DNA from: Ilyonectria destructans
Taxonomy: Eukaryota > Ascomycota > Sordariomycetes > Hypocreales > Nectriaceae
Assembly: GCA_020740775.1 (NCBI GenBank)
Contig: JAHEWK010000033.1
Coordinates: forward strand, 62,001 to 126,000
Direction of reading: 5' to 3'
DNA length: 64,000 bases
A program made the translations under genes and the position numbers. Under the pieces are notes generated by a model, which had not been told where the DNA came from, searched no databases, and saw nothing but the letters and a program-made list of their open reading frames with translations. Below are positions 11,057 to 24,632 of the stretch, piece after piece (within the stretch, counting starts at the first letter, position 1; every line of letters begins with the position of its first letter).

Positions 11057-12992
11057 ATGACTCTGGATAAAACGCACAAGTTCCCGAATGACCCGGTGCT
11101 CGTCAAGCTACTCACTGCGGCGAAGCAATTCTCTACCTCAGAGACGGTGATCCATGATGTTAGGGGATTCGAGAAAACCTACCCAGAGCTGCTGCATGAC
11201 ATCCTGCAAACACGACGTCTTCTCTACTCGCGATTGCCGTTGGATGTAGTGAGCGAACGAGGCATCTTGCGAGAGGGGTATCAGCATGTTTGCATTCTTA
11301 CCCGGGGCGGTTATGAGTTCATCGTTGCATTCTTCGCCGTCCGAGCCATCGGTGGCGTTTGTGTCCCTTTGGGTAAGTGGGAGTCTTCAAGGTTCAGACA
11401 TGAGGTACATGCTCACCACTACTTCTCAGCATCTGGTACCCTTCCTGCAGACGCACAGTATTTAATCTCGAAGGTCAAGTCGACATCTCTACTGTCAAGC
11501 AATGAACGCAATGAGAAGGCTGCAGAAATATGCGCTTTAATGAAAGCATCAGGGACGGCGAAATCCTTCACATCAATTCCTATTGCCTCTGATGGAAAGC
11601 CGCAAGGGATGGTCAAGGTTGAGATTGATGGTGTCCTGCAAATGAATCCAGTCGAACCAGGCTGTATATTGTTCACATCTGGGACGACTGGACGTCCGAA
11701 GGGGGTAGCACTTCCCAGACAAGCTCTCACTGACTTTCCACCCGCTGGTCGTAGCTGTACGGCCATCACCTACCGTCCAGTGCACTGGATCGGTGGCATC
11801 GCTACTCTAATAGGGTCTCTGATTGCAGGGAGGAAGCTCCACGTACTTGGAGAGGAGGCTACTGCAGCAGACATGCTGAATGCATTCAGAAACAATTACA
11901 TCACTGACGCCGCGTTTTGTCCAATGCGGTTGCGGCAGATGCAGGATGTGTTGACTAAGGAAACTGGCGAACTCTCCGAAAACGAGAGGGAAAAGTATGC
12001 CCGCTACTTCAAGGGTCTGTCTACGATCAAATGCACTACAGCGATCATTGACCCATCAACGAAAAGATTCTGGAAAGATTTGACAGGCTTGCCATTTCTG
12101 AATATCTACGCCGCAACTGAGCTAGGAGGGTTGGGGACTCGAGGGGTGTCTGAAATCAAGGTAAGCAACAATACATCGAAGACTCGGGGCGCAGTTTACT
12201 TAATACTTCCCTACAGGGTTCGATCGGCCTTCCACCTCCTGGAGTCGAAGTCAAACTATCAGAAGGAACCCATGGGGAAATTCTGATCAAGAGTCCCAAT
12301 ATGATTCTCCAGTATGTATGATCCTAATCCTAGCCAATCTCCAAGTTATCACGCCGACAGTCTTCTCTCAAATTAGCTATGTCGATGACGAAAAGAAGAC
12401 TCAGGCCGCCTTTGATGAGGAAGGATACTTTCGAACGGGAGATCTTGCCGAGTTCAGAGATGGCGAATACATATTCGCTGGTCGAGAAAACAATGACTGT
12501 ACGATTCCATTCATCAAGGTCGAACTGAAACGGAAGCTGAAATTGCGTGTAGACGTGTCTTATGGTGCTTACAAATTCTCAACCCCGCAGGTTGAAATTG
12601 GCCTAAGGAGCCTGCCGTACATATCAGAAGCGGTTGTCCTTGCTGTACCAAATCACTCCGCGAAGCATCTATGTGGTGCTATCATTCAGCTTAGACCTGG
12701 TGCCATGTCGTCAGAGCAAGTAACTCTGGCTCGGATCAGATCCGACCTCGGGGACAGTCTAGCCGATTATATGATACCCACCCTTCTTCGTATCTTGTCA
12801 ACAGAGGAAAGACTACCCTACACAGTATCAGGGAAACCAATCAAACGACAGATCCTTAAGGACTACTTTGGAAGTGCAGATGGGCTCCCACCTAAGTTTA
12901 TGCCGCGAGAAGTTGAGTTTTGCAGCTTACGGAAGCTGAGTGCCGTGGAAACTAGGGCTTGGGATCGTTTCGGATTGCAATTAGCCGATTAG
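11057..12992 (+). CDS. Acyl-CoA synthetase / AMP-binding adenylate-forming enzyme
   Basis: Exons 11057-11372, 11430-12160, 12217-12311, 12377-12498, 12553-12992; four GT-AG introns of 54-65 bp; 567 aa. ANL-superfamily motifs appear in order: the A3 P-loop ILFTSGTTGRPKGVALP, A5 YAATELGG, A7 EGYFRTGDL, A8 rebuilt across intron 4 as GRENNDYVSYGAYKFSTPQVE, and the A10 lysine region YTVSGKPIKRQIL. The enzyme should activate a carboxylic acid with ATP and probably transfer it to CoA. There is no carrier domain, so it is not an NRPS module. The overall shape resembles malonyl- or medium-chain acyl-CoA synthetases, but substrate choice cannot be read from sequence. The frame is open upstream (TTG 10925) but the first ATG is 11057. 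No clear peroxisomal C-terminal signal. Confidence 0.85.
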
Positions 12993-15485
12993 GAGATTTG
13001 AGAGATGGGTAGGTTTAGTTTAAACTATAGCAATTTATTAGTATCTAATAGTAACGTGGATAGTTTTAGCTAGTAGAAATTGTGAAATAACAATACGGAA
13101 ACAAGGCAAAGCATGTGGTATACTTGAATTTTAATAAGAGAAACCCCCATGCCAAAGCTGTGGGCCGAGCTACCACTCACTGCTTTCCATGTGTGATTCT
13201 TGGTGGACAGAACTGATGATCATGACGACCATCTTCAGCTATCTATTTTTGGCACGGTGTCTACATGACAGTATTCGCCGACTTTGATCTACTGGAAAGG
13301 GGAGATCACGCTGACCAATGCAACGCCCGGCGCCTCTTTTAACAGGTCTCCCATTTTCTACAGGGACGGAGTTCTATATTCCACTAGTGAACTGATCAGT
13401 AACAAAATATTCGATATGTTTGAGGCGGTGGAAATTGGCGAGTGCGACAAAGCTTTGTCGTTTATTATGCATGATCCAAAATGCAGAGGTCGAGCTTGAT
13501 CCGAAGCTTCATCTGGGCAAGAACGACAGGCGCAGTCTTGAATTATCTCTCACGCGGAAGGACCCGAACTCGTCAACAACGTAGGATAAGAAGCAAAGGC
13601 AACAATGCATTGCAGCCGTTTAATTAAATAGCGTAAATATATTTCACACCCATTCACTCTCCGAATCAACTGTAGGGTAGTGCACTAAAATAGGCGTGAG
13701 ATTTGCAATCTGTAAACCTACCTATTGTCTTATCAAATACCGTATTGTAATGCTAGAGGCATGGGAAACTTGATAGAGATCATAATGAGACTTTTATTGT
13801 ATAACTACGGAGTCTCGTGGATTTCTGAAGACGAGACGGCAAATTCTTTAAGCATGATGCAAAACATAAAACTTTTACCTAGGGGTGACAGCCAGTGGGC
13901 CTCTGCTCTCGTCGAAATGCGAACTGATTAACCCATTATGTTGGCCAATGATACTATGCAAATCATTTAATATGGTTGCACAGTGACAGCACATATTAGA
14001 AGCTCACGAGATAGTGCCAGGTACCAAAGTGGCTATTTCCTAGAAGCGACTCGTGCCCCCAAATCCGAACACTAAAATATCCAGGGACAGCAAATTCTCA
14101 TACTAGCCGCGCAAGTTTTTCTCTATGCCAGTACTGGAAGATGTTTTGAAAAGGCACGAACAGCAATCCTTTAGCCGTGGCGAGAAACAAATTCTTGGTG
14201 TTGACAACATGGTCGGCTGAGAACCCTCCAGACAACACGCCTCCGCGCTCGGGTAAGTTTCCAACTGCTGTCCCCATATTTAGCCAAAGCGAATCTTAGC
14301 TCGGTACCATTGCCCATTAGGGAAGCCGATGCTCGGGAGCACGAAGCCGAGCCGAGACCCTCACATCGCACTAGTGAGCTTCTTCCATTCACATGATCGA
14401 GTCATGCGATGCGAGATCCTTGAGGAAAACTCCCCTTGCTTTGTTTTATTGCTTCTTCGTTTCTTTGGCGTTCTAAAAAGAAGAAAAAAAATACGACGGA
14501 CTCTTCCCTCTGAAGCCATGTCTGAGCGAAGGAGGTAGCCACATTTTCTATTTCCGAAGTCGCAGCTGCATCTCTTTGTAGACCATCTGCCGTCTATTGA
14601 AACTGAAATGGATGCAATGACCAGGCGGTGTGTTCAATTGGACAATCTGAATTGTCTGTGACAAAAACTTTGGTTTGCACAACGTCGCCGTAGATGGCGA
14701 ACTCTTGCGGATGCAATACGCATTTGTTTCTTGGACTATCCCACCTCCCTTTTCGACGGCAGACCAGAGTTCATCCCATGTACCCTCCCAGAAGGGAAGT
14801 TCGGGGCGGTGAATCCCTCCCCACGCCCAGTCAAGCTTCGAGTCCCGTTCTTTCCGTACACACGTTACTAGAAGTAGTTAATCAAGTACCCCCACCGGGA
14901 CTCGCCCCTGGCACCCAGGAGATTAATATCCAGTCGTCCACCCCACGCACTAATCAATCTGTCAAAGAGCTTACTACGTGCCACGCGGTAGGTCAACGTG
15001 GACGTGGCCAAGTCCAGGGGACATACTCCGTAGTATAGCATCTCCAGGGGAGGAGAATAACTGGTACCAACCAGCCAACGACATGCTACGGCATACATGA
15101 CTCTTTTCGACACCGTCCAATTCCCGGACGAATGCCAAACTGCGGTGAGCGTCGGTGAGTATCTGGGCTCCGTGGCCGAGGTCAACAACGCCACCACAAC
15201 GTGCTGCCACACCATTTCCGTTCAGCAGGTCGCCCCACCCGTCGGCTCGCATATCAGCAGCCTCAATTATCCACTCAATATTGATCACGAGGAGTGAAAG
15301 CCTTTGCTCAACAACCCAACAAGTCACCACACCTGGCACTGAAGCTCGACATAAAGACACGACTGGCAGGTCTCGGGAATAGGGAAAGTACAATAGAATT
15401 TCAATTCCAATCTCTCCCATACCTACCTATCTAGGCACCATCACTTTACCTCCAGTGCACGCGATATTTCACACAATTAATCACC
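12993..15485. other. Intergenic, no supported gene
   Basis: Several 60-150-codon frames occur on both strands (for example 14694-15038 +, 14974-15420 -, 15097-15297 +), but they overlap each other, lack family motifs and many lack ATG. The final part contains the promoter and 5' leader of the SDR gene. Confidence 0.45.
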
Positions 15486-16652
<1,167 letters not shown>

Positions 16653-17391
16653 AGTTGGCTATTACGTGAAAGAATAATGGTAGAGGATATTCTGGAATTT
16701 CTTTGATATGTATGAATAGCGGAGCGTTTTTAATACTGCAAAATATTTTACAAATTCAACAAAGCTGCCACAGACAAACCCCATAAGCCTCGTCAGATCA
16801 CTGCCTAGACAACACTTGTGGGCCAAGAGAAAACGCCAGACGACCACTCGTCCCTCTTGAATTTCTTGAGTCCTTGACCAACAATCTGGGTACTCTCTGT
16901 TTCGCCATTGTCACCCACTTAGTAGTGTATGAGGAAGGTATCAGAGCGACTACACAATTACCACAACATGGAAAGCGTCACTTGTGGTTTCCATAATGTA
17001 CTTTACACTGTATACCAGCTTGACACTAAAACCTGGAGCCTAACTGGGTTGAAAGAAAGAAATTCTCATAGGTCAACTAAACGGAGATAAACTGATTCTT
17101 AACTCCAGCACGGCACTAGTATAGGATATCCCAGCGCTACTGGTAGTCATCAGCGGGTAAAATGTTCGTGTGCTCGGTACCCCAGAAGAGTCCGTCACGG
17201 CGAGAAGGAGGAACCCGAGAGAAGAATTAATGGAAACCTTAGTTTATCTCCGGGATATTCGTTAGGGTGCATCGTCCCCTCATTGAGCAATTAGCTATAA
17301 GAAGAGAAGATATCGCCCAGAGCACTCTGTCCTTTAAGGAGCCGAGCTTAATGTCATATCAGCCAGGTGCTAGGTTCCTAGCAATCATATA
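16653..17391. other. Intergenic region
   Basis: No gene-like frame above about 60 codons. Contains the SDR 3' end and the promoter of the hydrolase. Confidence 0.5.
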
Positions 17392-18308
17392 ATGTCAACG
17401 CTGCGTAAAGTCAGTTTCCTCAGTCGAGGCCTAAAGGTTGTCGGCCATCTTTTTACCCCTTCTCTTTCTCTGTCCTGCCCAGGCCGCAAAAAGGCTGCTA
17501 TTATCATTGGCCATCAAGGCACCGATATCAAGGAACAAACTTCCGGTCTGTACGCCGAAACTCTCGCTTCACAAGGCTTTGTCACTCTTGGCTTCGATGC
17601 CGCTTACCAAGGTGAAACCGAGGGCATTCCACGAGGCCTGAAAGACCCACCCCAGCGTGTAGAGGATTTCAAATGTGCAGTTTCATTCCTATCTACGCTG
17701 GGAGATGACTTGGTCGATCCATCTCGTATTAGTCTTGTCGGTATCTGTGCATCAGCTGGCTACGGTGACTGTGTTGCGGCAACCGACCCCCGCATTAAGG
17801 CCATTGCTGGTGTTTCACCTATATGCTTCGGTATATTGATTCGGGATGGGATAAGATCTCCTATAACTGGGCAGATTGTCTTTAAGAAAGTGAATAAGAG
17901 ACTGTGGGAGGCAGCCCAGGATCGACTGGACGAAGCAGCAGATAAGCCACCAGCTATTCACAATATTGCTGATGGATTTTCACACCCCCGAGAGGATTTC
18001 AAAATATACTACAGCGATCCCCGGTGGAATCATCCTAGATGTACGAACACGATGGTAACTCGGAGCATGGCGCTGCTTGTTACGTTCGACGCTTTCAATA
18101 TATTGAATGGGTTGCGCCAAGACCAATATTGCTGATTGCAGGAAATGAAGTAATGACCCTTCCGTATAGCGAGAAGATTCTTGAGAGGGCTATGGAACCA
18201 AAGGAGCTATTCGTTATCGCAGGGAAGGGCCATGTGGATCTATATCAAGACGTGACAGAGAGTGGCCCGAAATTGGTTGATTTTATGGGCAAGGCTCTGT
18301 GTGTGTAA
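17392..18308 (+). pseudogene. DLH/YcjY-like alpha/beta hydrolase with 1-bp frameshift
   Basis: The first frame (17392-18135) has an alpha/beta hydrolase fold: AAIIIGHQG oxyanion-side strand, SLVGICASAGYGD nucleophile elbow (Cys119 at the nucleophile position, as in dienelactone-hydrolase-like enzymes) and HPRCTNTMVTRSM, a block typical of the YcjY family. At about 18097-18101 the conserved frame jumps: frame 1 reads TFDAFNI, then frame 2 continues IEWVAPRPILLIAGNE and the catalytic-His end GKGHVDLY to the stop at 18308. No intron can fit in so few bases; a 1-nt deletion explains it. Either the gene is dead or the base call is wrong. Uninterrupted it would be about 305 aa, the family's normal size. 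Substrate unknown. Confidence 0.75.
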
Positions 18309-19085
18309 GCTGCTCCAAGGGGAATGCTTCTAAATTGAGATCTGATAGCTATGGGTCTGACTTGAATACACGTACCGACCCTATCTAATCAGCGGACGTA
18401 TGAACAGCCATGTACAAATACAATCGACGACAGTTAGAAGTTTACAGAGTACATTGCCCTGGGTCAATACTACTCCTCAAGTGGCCGCCGACTCATAATC
18501 TGACGACATTCCCGGCCTTACCCACATCATAAGACTAAATGCGACCGAGATGCATGAATTATCTGTCGGTGGAAGTACGGATATAATCACTTATCAAACC
18601 AACAACAGCTCATCTCAGAGCAGCCTTTTCGGGCGCAGTCGTCTATGTTGGCAGTGAAACACGAACTGTAGGGCGTGATCCACTAACGTTCCGCAGTGGA
18701 CCCCTATTAGCTTGCAAGTGATACGACATGTTAGGAACAGATGCCCGCGGTGAAGGTGTTGGTACAGGGATTCATCTCCAGCTGTTGGGTCTATTTATTG
18801 GTGGAACGTGATTAATCTAACTGGTACAGGGACCCAACCACTCATCCGTGCGTGTGTGAGGCTGAGCTTCTCCCTGCTTCTACGCAAAACGTGCATCGCC
18901 ACTTGTTGATTGAGCTTTTCCTACCATGATGCAAGGATAAGTGAAAGATACCACCCCATACATTGTCCATCTCACCCGGTACCGTTTTCTTGTCTTTCCC
19001 CTCTCACCACATATAAGCCCACTCTATTTTGTCCTCCAAGACTCGCTCGTCCAACTTCAAACGTCCAACTTTACCATCCAGCGCT
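18309..19085. other. Intergenic region / promoter of F-box gene
   Basis: No gene-like frame. A TATA-type element lies at the right end. Confidence 0.5.
19012..19017 (+). promoter_or_regulatory. TATA-like box
   Basis: TATAAG lies 74 bp upstream of the ATG at 19086, a normal fungal distance. It also argues against any start further upstream. Confidence 0.45.
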
Positions 19086-21050
19086 ATGGCCGACGCCTTG
19101 TCCGCCTCCCAAGCTCCTAGGGCAATGGCACCTTTCGAGAAGCTGCCGTCACTCATCAACAACGAAATTTTTGCGTACCTTGATGCTGATGCACGCGATT
19201 TATGTGCCCTTTCCCTGACCTCCGTGCGATGTGCCGCAGCCACCAAGCCTTGGCGGCTCAAATGCATACAACTTCGGCTATCTCGAAAGTCGAAGCTCCT
19301 CAAAGACTTGCAACGACTCGATGATACATTGGGACTCATTGGCCAACAACCAAGCTTTGTTCGTCAAATGAAGCTCACTGGCAGTATGCTGGGAAGCGAG
19401 AGCGAAGATGACTCTAAAAACGACGCCAAGGAGTATCGTGTCGACACCCCTGGGATAAGCAGCTACGAGTTTTCTATGCTACCAATGTCCCCCAAATCAA
19501 CCACGAGATTCCATCCAGGCGCATTACCTCCACGAAAACTGGAAGGAGAACAAGTCGAACAAAGAAAACACCAACTCGAGGATGCATGGCGCCCACTCTC
19601 GCATTTCATTCGCAAACTCTGCCTGACGGATTTGGTATATGTCTGTTCACACCAGATTCCCGTATGTGTCTTGAAAGTATTGCATCAATACTCTCCAGAG
19701 ACTCGTCTTCACATGCACACCTTCAGTCTTCGAAGTCTTTATCAGCCAAGAGACAAGATCCACCATATCGATCCGGATGAGTATTTGCTTGCTACATCGC
19801 CAAGCATTTACAGTGTCGTTGCATATGTATCTCCATATGATACATGGGGGAGACTGAGCTATAATTCTGAGGCAATCTCAGCTATGATCGCTGGCCTAGC
19901 ACCAAATATCAAGCACCTTTCCGTGATATCTATCCCTGCTGGGGATAGTATTGCCTCACGAAATGCGCGTCGAGCTGGGAGGCCTCCCTGGCAGGGCTTT
20001 CATGGAGAAGGCTCAAACGCTTCTCCAGCATCAAAGGGACATCTTAAGACTCTACTATGTCCTTCTGGTAGTCTTCACACTTGGCTGAGCTGTATTCACC
20101 CCGATGAGCTCACTACCTTGAAATTGCATTTTGGTGTCTCTGTCGAAGAAGTCAGAGCTTTGATCCAGGTTGTCCAGACCACTGGGTTACGCAGTCTTCA
20201 AGTTTTGCGTTTAAGCTTGGAGCCTACCTGGCAAGAAGAGGAGACGGAGCAGAGTATGGATCCTACTTCAAGCACACTTATTCGGGCTTTACCGCCACTT
20301 AAGATGCTTGACCTAGAAGGCACATTTGCCGATGATACGCTCTGTGCAATATTGGATTGCCACGCAAAGTCATTGAAAGAGCTTCGTTTAACTCCAGAAG
20401 TTGCATACGACGCAGAAGCTGACCCGTTTCACTTATCTGAAGTTCATCTTAGCCAGATGGCGGCAAATTGCCCTGATCTTGAGAAACTCAAAGTGGTTGT
20501 TCGTCGAACCGAAGGGAATCAACGAGAAGTTGCGATATACCGCGCTTTCTCGAAATTTCAGAGACTAAAGCATCTCATAGTAGTTCTAGATTGCAAGATC
20601 TATGACTCACGAGAGCCAGTGAGAGGTGAGAACTCTTCGAACTTACCCTCATCCATCTTTCGCAAAGCCTTGATCAACGGAGCTATCGACTCAAGTCTTG
20701 CGCGGGATATTTTTGGCCTGATGCGCGATGGGTTCTATTCTATTGAATGCCTTGAACTTTTAGTCGGTGTAGAGCATGGCGCGAAGGGATGGCGTGACTG
20801 TGAGGCAGTCGGTGTGTTGCGTGGAGTCGGTCAAAGCTGGGTCTGCAAACAGAACAGAATTGGGGGAGAAATCTCAGTGCAGGAGTTTGGTGGCGACACA
20901 GGAATCCGTGAGTCAGCAGTACTGGAGAATGATTTCTACGACCGTGATAGTCTCAGGGCTGTTTGGACAGATCTTTGGCCGGGGCCTAGCGGTGACAGAC
21001 GCGGTCACTGGTCAAGTTGTGCTCTTTATCGAACTAAGAACCGTGGATAA
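19086..21050 (+). CDS. F-box protein with leucine-rich C-terminal region
   Basis: Intronless, 654 aa from ATG 19086; the frame is open 19 codons further upstream but only from a TTG. Residues about 16-60 form an F-box-like motif: FEKLPSLINNEIFAYLDADA then LCALSLTSVRCAAATKPWRLK, matching the LPxELxxxIxxxL...LxxLxLVCKxw pattern. The C-terminal half is rich in spaced leucines (for example LRSLQVLRLSLEP, LKMLDLEGTFADD, LKELRLTPEV), an irregular LRR-like solenoid. Family knowledge: such proteins are substrate receptors of SCF (Skp1-cullin-F-box) ubiquitin ligases; the substrate is unknown and fungal genomes hold many diverged paralogues. It converges with the Ser/Thr-rich gene, stops only 76 bp apart. 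Confidence 0.75.
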   Translation: MADALSASQAPRAMAPFEKLPSLINNEIFAYLDADARDLCALSLTSVRCAAATKPWRLKCIQLRLSRKSKLLKDLQRLDDTLGLIGQQPSFVRQMKLTGSMLGSESEDDSKNDAKEYRVDTPGISSYEFSMLPMSPKSTTRFHPGALPPRKLEGEQVEQRKHQLEDAWRPLSHFIRKLCLTDLVYVCSHQIPVCVLKVLHQYSPETRLHMHTFSLRSLYQPRDKIHHIDPDEYLLATSPSIYSVVAYVSPYDTWGRLSYNSEAISAMIAGLAPNIKHLSVISIPAGDSIASRNARRAGRPPWQGFHGEGSNASPASKGHLKTLLCPSGSLHTWLSCIHPDELTTLKLHFGVSVEEVRALIQVVQTTGLRSLQVLRLSLEPTWQEEETEQSMDPTSSTLIRALPPLKMLDLEGTFADDTLCAILDCHAKSLKELRLTPEVAYDAEADPFHLSEVHLSQMAANCPDLEKLKVVVRRTEGNQREVAIYRAFSKFQRLKHLIVVLDCKIYDSREPVRGENSSNLPSSIFRKALINGAIDSSLARDIFGLMRDGFYSIECLELLVGVEHGAKGWRDCEAVGVLRGVGQSWVCKQNRIGGEISVQEFGGDTGIRESAVLENDFYDRDSLRAVWTDLWPGPSGDRRGHWSSCALYRTKNRG

Positions 21051-21126
21051 ACTACTAGACACGTATCTTCACCAGTCACTTCAACGATCCATTCCTTTTC
21101 GTCTCACTCGACCCTAACATCTATTC

Positions 21127-24100
21127 CTAGGACTCGGACTCGGAGTCCGCGGTGCCATTGCCAATCGACCCCAACTCCGAGGCCATAGACCACCATATGC
21201 AACCATAGGGACCGTTATCTACGTACAGGCCACCTAAAGTGTAGTTGGTGTCTTTTTGATCGCAGCCAGCAATAACTTCAAAGGACTGTGTACAATAGTC
21301 GCCAAGCGGAACCTCGCGTTGTGGCTCGCAGCCGTCTTGTTCTACTGCCCACCAAATCGATAGAGCCAGATGAGACTCATCGTCAAGAGGGAACTTCTTG
21401 TTAATCCCAACGGAAGTATTGCCCACTTGAAGCGTCGTGTCGGGTCCAGTACAGAATCCTCCAACTGCTGCTACACGTTGGTCCGTGGGGAATTTTGTCC
21501 ATGCAGTCCCGTCGTGGCATAAACAGTACTCGTAATCTCCTTTACCATCCACAAGAGTTGGTTCAGCCCATGGACATGTCGCTGTAGTCGTAGATGAGTC
21601 TGATTTGATGGTTGTTGGTGATGTCGTGGTGGTGGCTGATGATGCAGCGGACGTTATGGTATCGTCACCCCAATCGATTGTAGGGAGCGTCGGAGCAGGA
21701 TCGTCCCAACGCAACGTCTCAATGTAAGTCACGTCCGGACAGCTAGGCCAGGTTAGCTTGGAGTGGATACACTTGAAAGGAATTTAAACACTCACCTCAC
21801 CGTTGTAGCAGTAGTGGATGTACTTCCGGACGCCTTGCAACCTGTGGTGGTATAGGTACATGTTGGGTCCGCGCATATCGTAGTGCTCGTTTCGGGCCAC
21901 TCCAAAACCGTACAGTCAACGAGGCAATCTGAAACGCTGCTGCAGGTTACAGAAGAAGTCACCAAGGTGGTAGAGGGGCCTGCAGAGGCGACTCCGTCGC
22001 TAGGAGAATCGGATCCCCCTCCTGGGGGATGGGGAGGATCATCAGTGCCAAGGGTGGGTATCGGGATAATAATCGGTACGCCGGAGCCCCCATCCCCGTC
22101 TTGATCTCCATCGTCTCCTGGTTGCGATGAACCAGAAGCAGAAGGAACCTTGGTCGGGTCTGACTTGTCTGAGCCCCCGCCTCCCGTTTCTCCCGAGTTT
22201 GATTTGGTAGATGATGGGGGAAACTGTGTTGCTGTTAAGCTGCTCGAAACTTGACTTGGCAATTGGACCTGATCAGAGGTAGAAGTCGTTGGCGAGGAAT
22301 TTGAAGTTGCTGAGTTACTTGAGTCCTGACTTCCTGATTCTGTTACGGAAGCAGCCGGTATAGTGCTGGTGGCTGTAGATGTCACTGAGTCTCGAGCACC
22401 TGTTGTTTCAAGACCCGCTGAAGAAGACGTGGTCGAAGGGAGGGGAGATATCAAGGTATCTGTTGTTGAGGTTTCTGTGACGGCAGTTTCCGACGCTTGA
22501 GACGCTGTTCTCGTTGAACCTGACGACGAAAGAGCTTCACTACTTGGCCCTTTAGCCCCTGTTTCAGTTTGTGTTGATAATGTAGGGAGAGATGTTGATG
22601 ATGAGCTGCTCAAGTCGGGAGATGCTGATTGATTGGGTTCTGAGGAAGACGAAACAGGTGTGGTGGGAACCTGAATTTGAGTCGTCGTAGATACTTCTGA
22701 AGAGCCAACTACGCTGCCTGAATCGATAAAAGTGGACTCATTCGAGGAAGAAGAAGCTGCAATGTTTGAGCTTTGAGTCTCGGTTTTCGTGAATCCCACC
22801 GTCGAAGGGGAAGCCGGCATTTCAGAGTCTTTCGCCGTAGTCGGAGCTGACCACGAAGAAGAAGGAGTTAAACTGCTAGAATCTTGAATTCCCGTCTCTA
22901 CCGAGGCTAGCGATGATGGACTTTGAATTTCTAATCCATCAGTTCCTAGCTCAATGGACGCTAAAGATGAAGCGATAGTTGGAGTTTCAGATCCCAGCCC
23001 CTCCGTCTGCGTCAGACTCGGTGATGTAGGCAGTGAGCCGATCGTGTCTGAGCTGTTAGAGTCTTGAGCTCCTGTCTCTGAAAACGTGTTTGGAGTGCCT
23101 GAGTCTTGTGACTCTGTTTCTATCGATAGCGATATTGTAGTGGGAGTGATGCTCGTGACTCCACCTGATAGGTGAGCATCGGTTTCTGTAGCTAGGTTTG
23201 AGGAGGAAGCACTTGAAGCGTTGGAACCCTGGGTCCTTGTCTCATCTGGTCCTGGAGAGACCGTGGTAGGAACAGAAGGGGTATGGCGGTCTATTTCTGT
23301 CGACTCGGTTCCCAGCGGATTGATCGTGTTCCGTGTGAGATCACTTGACTCTTGAGATCCTGTCTCAGTACTCCTTGATGCAGAAAAAGTAGAAGAAGTA
23401 GAGTAAGTTTCAACAGAGCCTCCAGCTCCCGTCTCCGACATCGACGAGCTAGCAAGCAAATTTGACGAATCCCGACTTCCTATTTCAGTCGAACTCGACG
23501 GGTTGTGGAGGACTGGAAAGTCGGAAGATGAAATTTCTCCATGCGATGATCCTGAAGAGATGGAAAGAATCGAAGATACACCATCTCCGGACTTTGTCAT
23601 TCGTGATGTGATTGGAGTGGTAGTCGGAAGTGCGACGCTTGGTGAACTTTGATCTCCGATCGTCTTTGATACTGGCGAAGATGAAGCACTTGGGATGTCT
23701 GAATCGTGAGATTCAGTTTGAGATGTTGCAGGAGGATAAGTGGGTACTTGGGGTTCCGTCGTCGCGGATCGCGATGCAGAATTATCATTGGTGCTGACTT
23801 TGCTGAAGCCATCATCACTTTGACTGGGTTCACAGCCAGCGTTCCTTAAGTCCACTTCGACTGTCCAACTTTTTACCCCCGCAGTTGCTGAGCGGATGCA
23901 CTGAGCAGAATTCCATCTCAAAACAGAATCCAATAGGGAAGCACAATCTCCCGTCAGGTCGATGATAAGTCCAAGGACTATGGCTTGCGTTGCCTGTTCT
24001 CGACAGAATTGCGCAACAGTCTCCTTGCTTGTTTGGATCAAATCTAGCTTTGAGAACCCCTCGATAACCGTAATGAGAGTCCCTCTACCGATTTGAGACC

Positions 24101-24632
24101 CCGAATAGCCTCCTATAACAACTTTGCCCATCTTAACAAATAGGAGCGTGGTGCTTTTGTCATCAGAATCATCCGCCTCAAGCTGACCGAGGAGGACATC
24201 AAATGCTGACTGGACTTGTTTTGGGTCGATGTGGCCCGTATATTCACTGTCCCATTGGAATAGCTGCAAGTCCAGGCTCACTTCGTTTTGGTCGCCACAG
24301 ATGTTGTTCTTCGAAGAGGGGCTACTTCTCCTTATTTTTGTTGACTCCGATTCCGCTGTACAGGCACGAATGGGAAGGGACGATGTCGACTCGTCTGTGA
24401 GTTGACTGAGATCGAGATCAAAGACAATTGTCCCTTCACATTCGCTCAATTCCTGAGTTCCATAATAGGTGGACCAGGTGCTCTTTGCATTATTGCAGGA
24501 GACTGGACAAGCACTCCGATCATAATGAAGTTGAGGTTCCGCAGCAACGAGCAAAAGGCAGGAAAGGGAAAGGGTAACAGCAAGAATGTGTAAGACTAAT
24601 TTTGTCGTTGGGTGGTCATGAAGGAGGGCCAT
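21127..24632 (-). CDS. Secreted Ser/Thr-rich surface protein with chitinase-associated N-terminal module
   Basis: Exons 24632-21796 and 21742-21127, intron 53 bp, 1150 aa. The start is ATG 24632; a signal peptide follows (KLVLHILAVTLSLSCLLLVAA). Residues about 40-270 resemble the N-terminal region of killer-toxin-like subgroup C GH18 chitinases: CPVSCNNAKSTWSTYY, a strand ending IRAC, then a VVIGGYSGSQIGRG / AQFCREQ / IIDLTGDCASL block. No GH18 catalytic motif (DxxDxDxE) or LysM is present. Residues about 290-870 are a Ser/Thr-rich, mucin-like tract of degenerate repeats with recurring SS(x)TETG(x)QDSS words. The C-terminus holds two Cys-rich segments (CSSVSDCLVDC...; CPWAEP...YEYCLCHDGTAW). 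Inferred: a heavily O-glycosylated cell-wall or secreted protein; no GPI signal seen. Divergently paired with the gene at 26129. Confidence 0.75.

Noticed and set aside
14875..14965. Sequence CCACCGGGACTCGCCCCTGG resembling a tRNA T-arm on the minus strand
   Set aside because: No matching acceptor stem, D-arm or proper T-loop (GGCGAGT instead of TTCGANT) can be paired, so no tRNA is called.
19029..19085. N-terminal extension of the F-box protein
   Set aside because: It would start at TTG and lies very close to the TATA-like box; the first ATG at 19086 was used.
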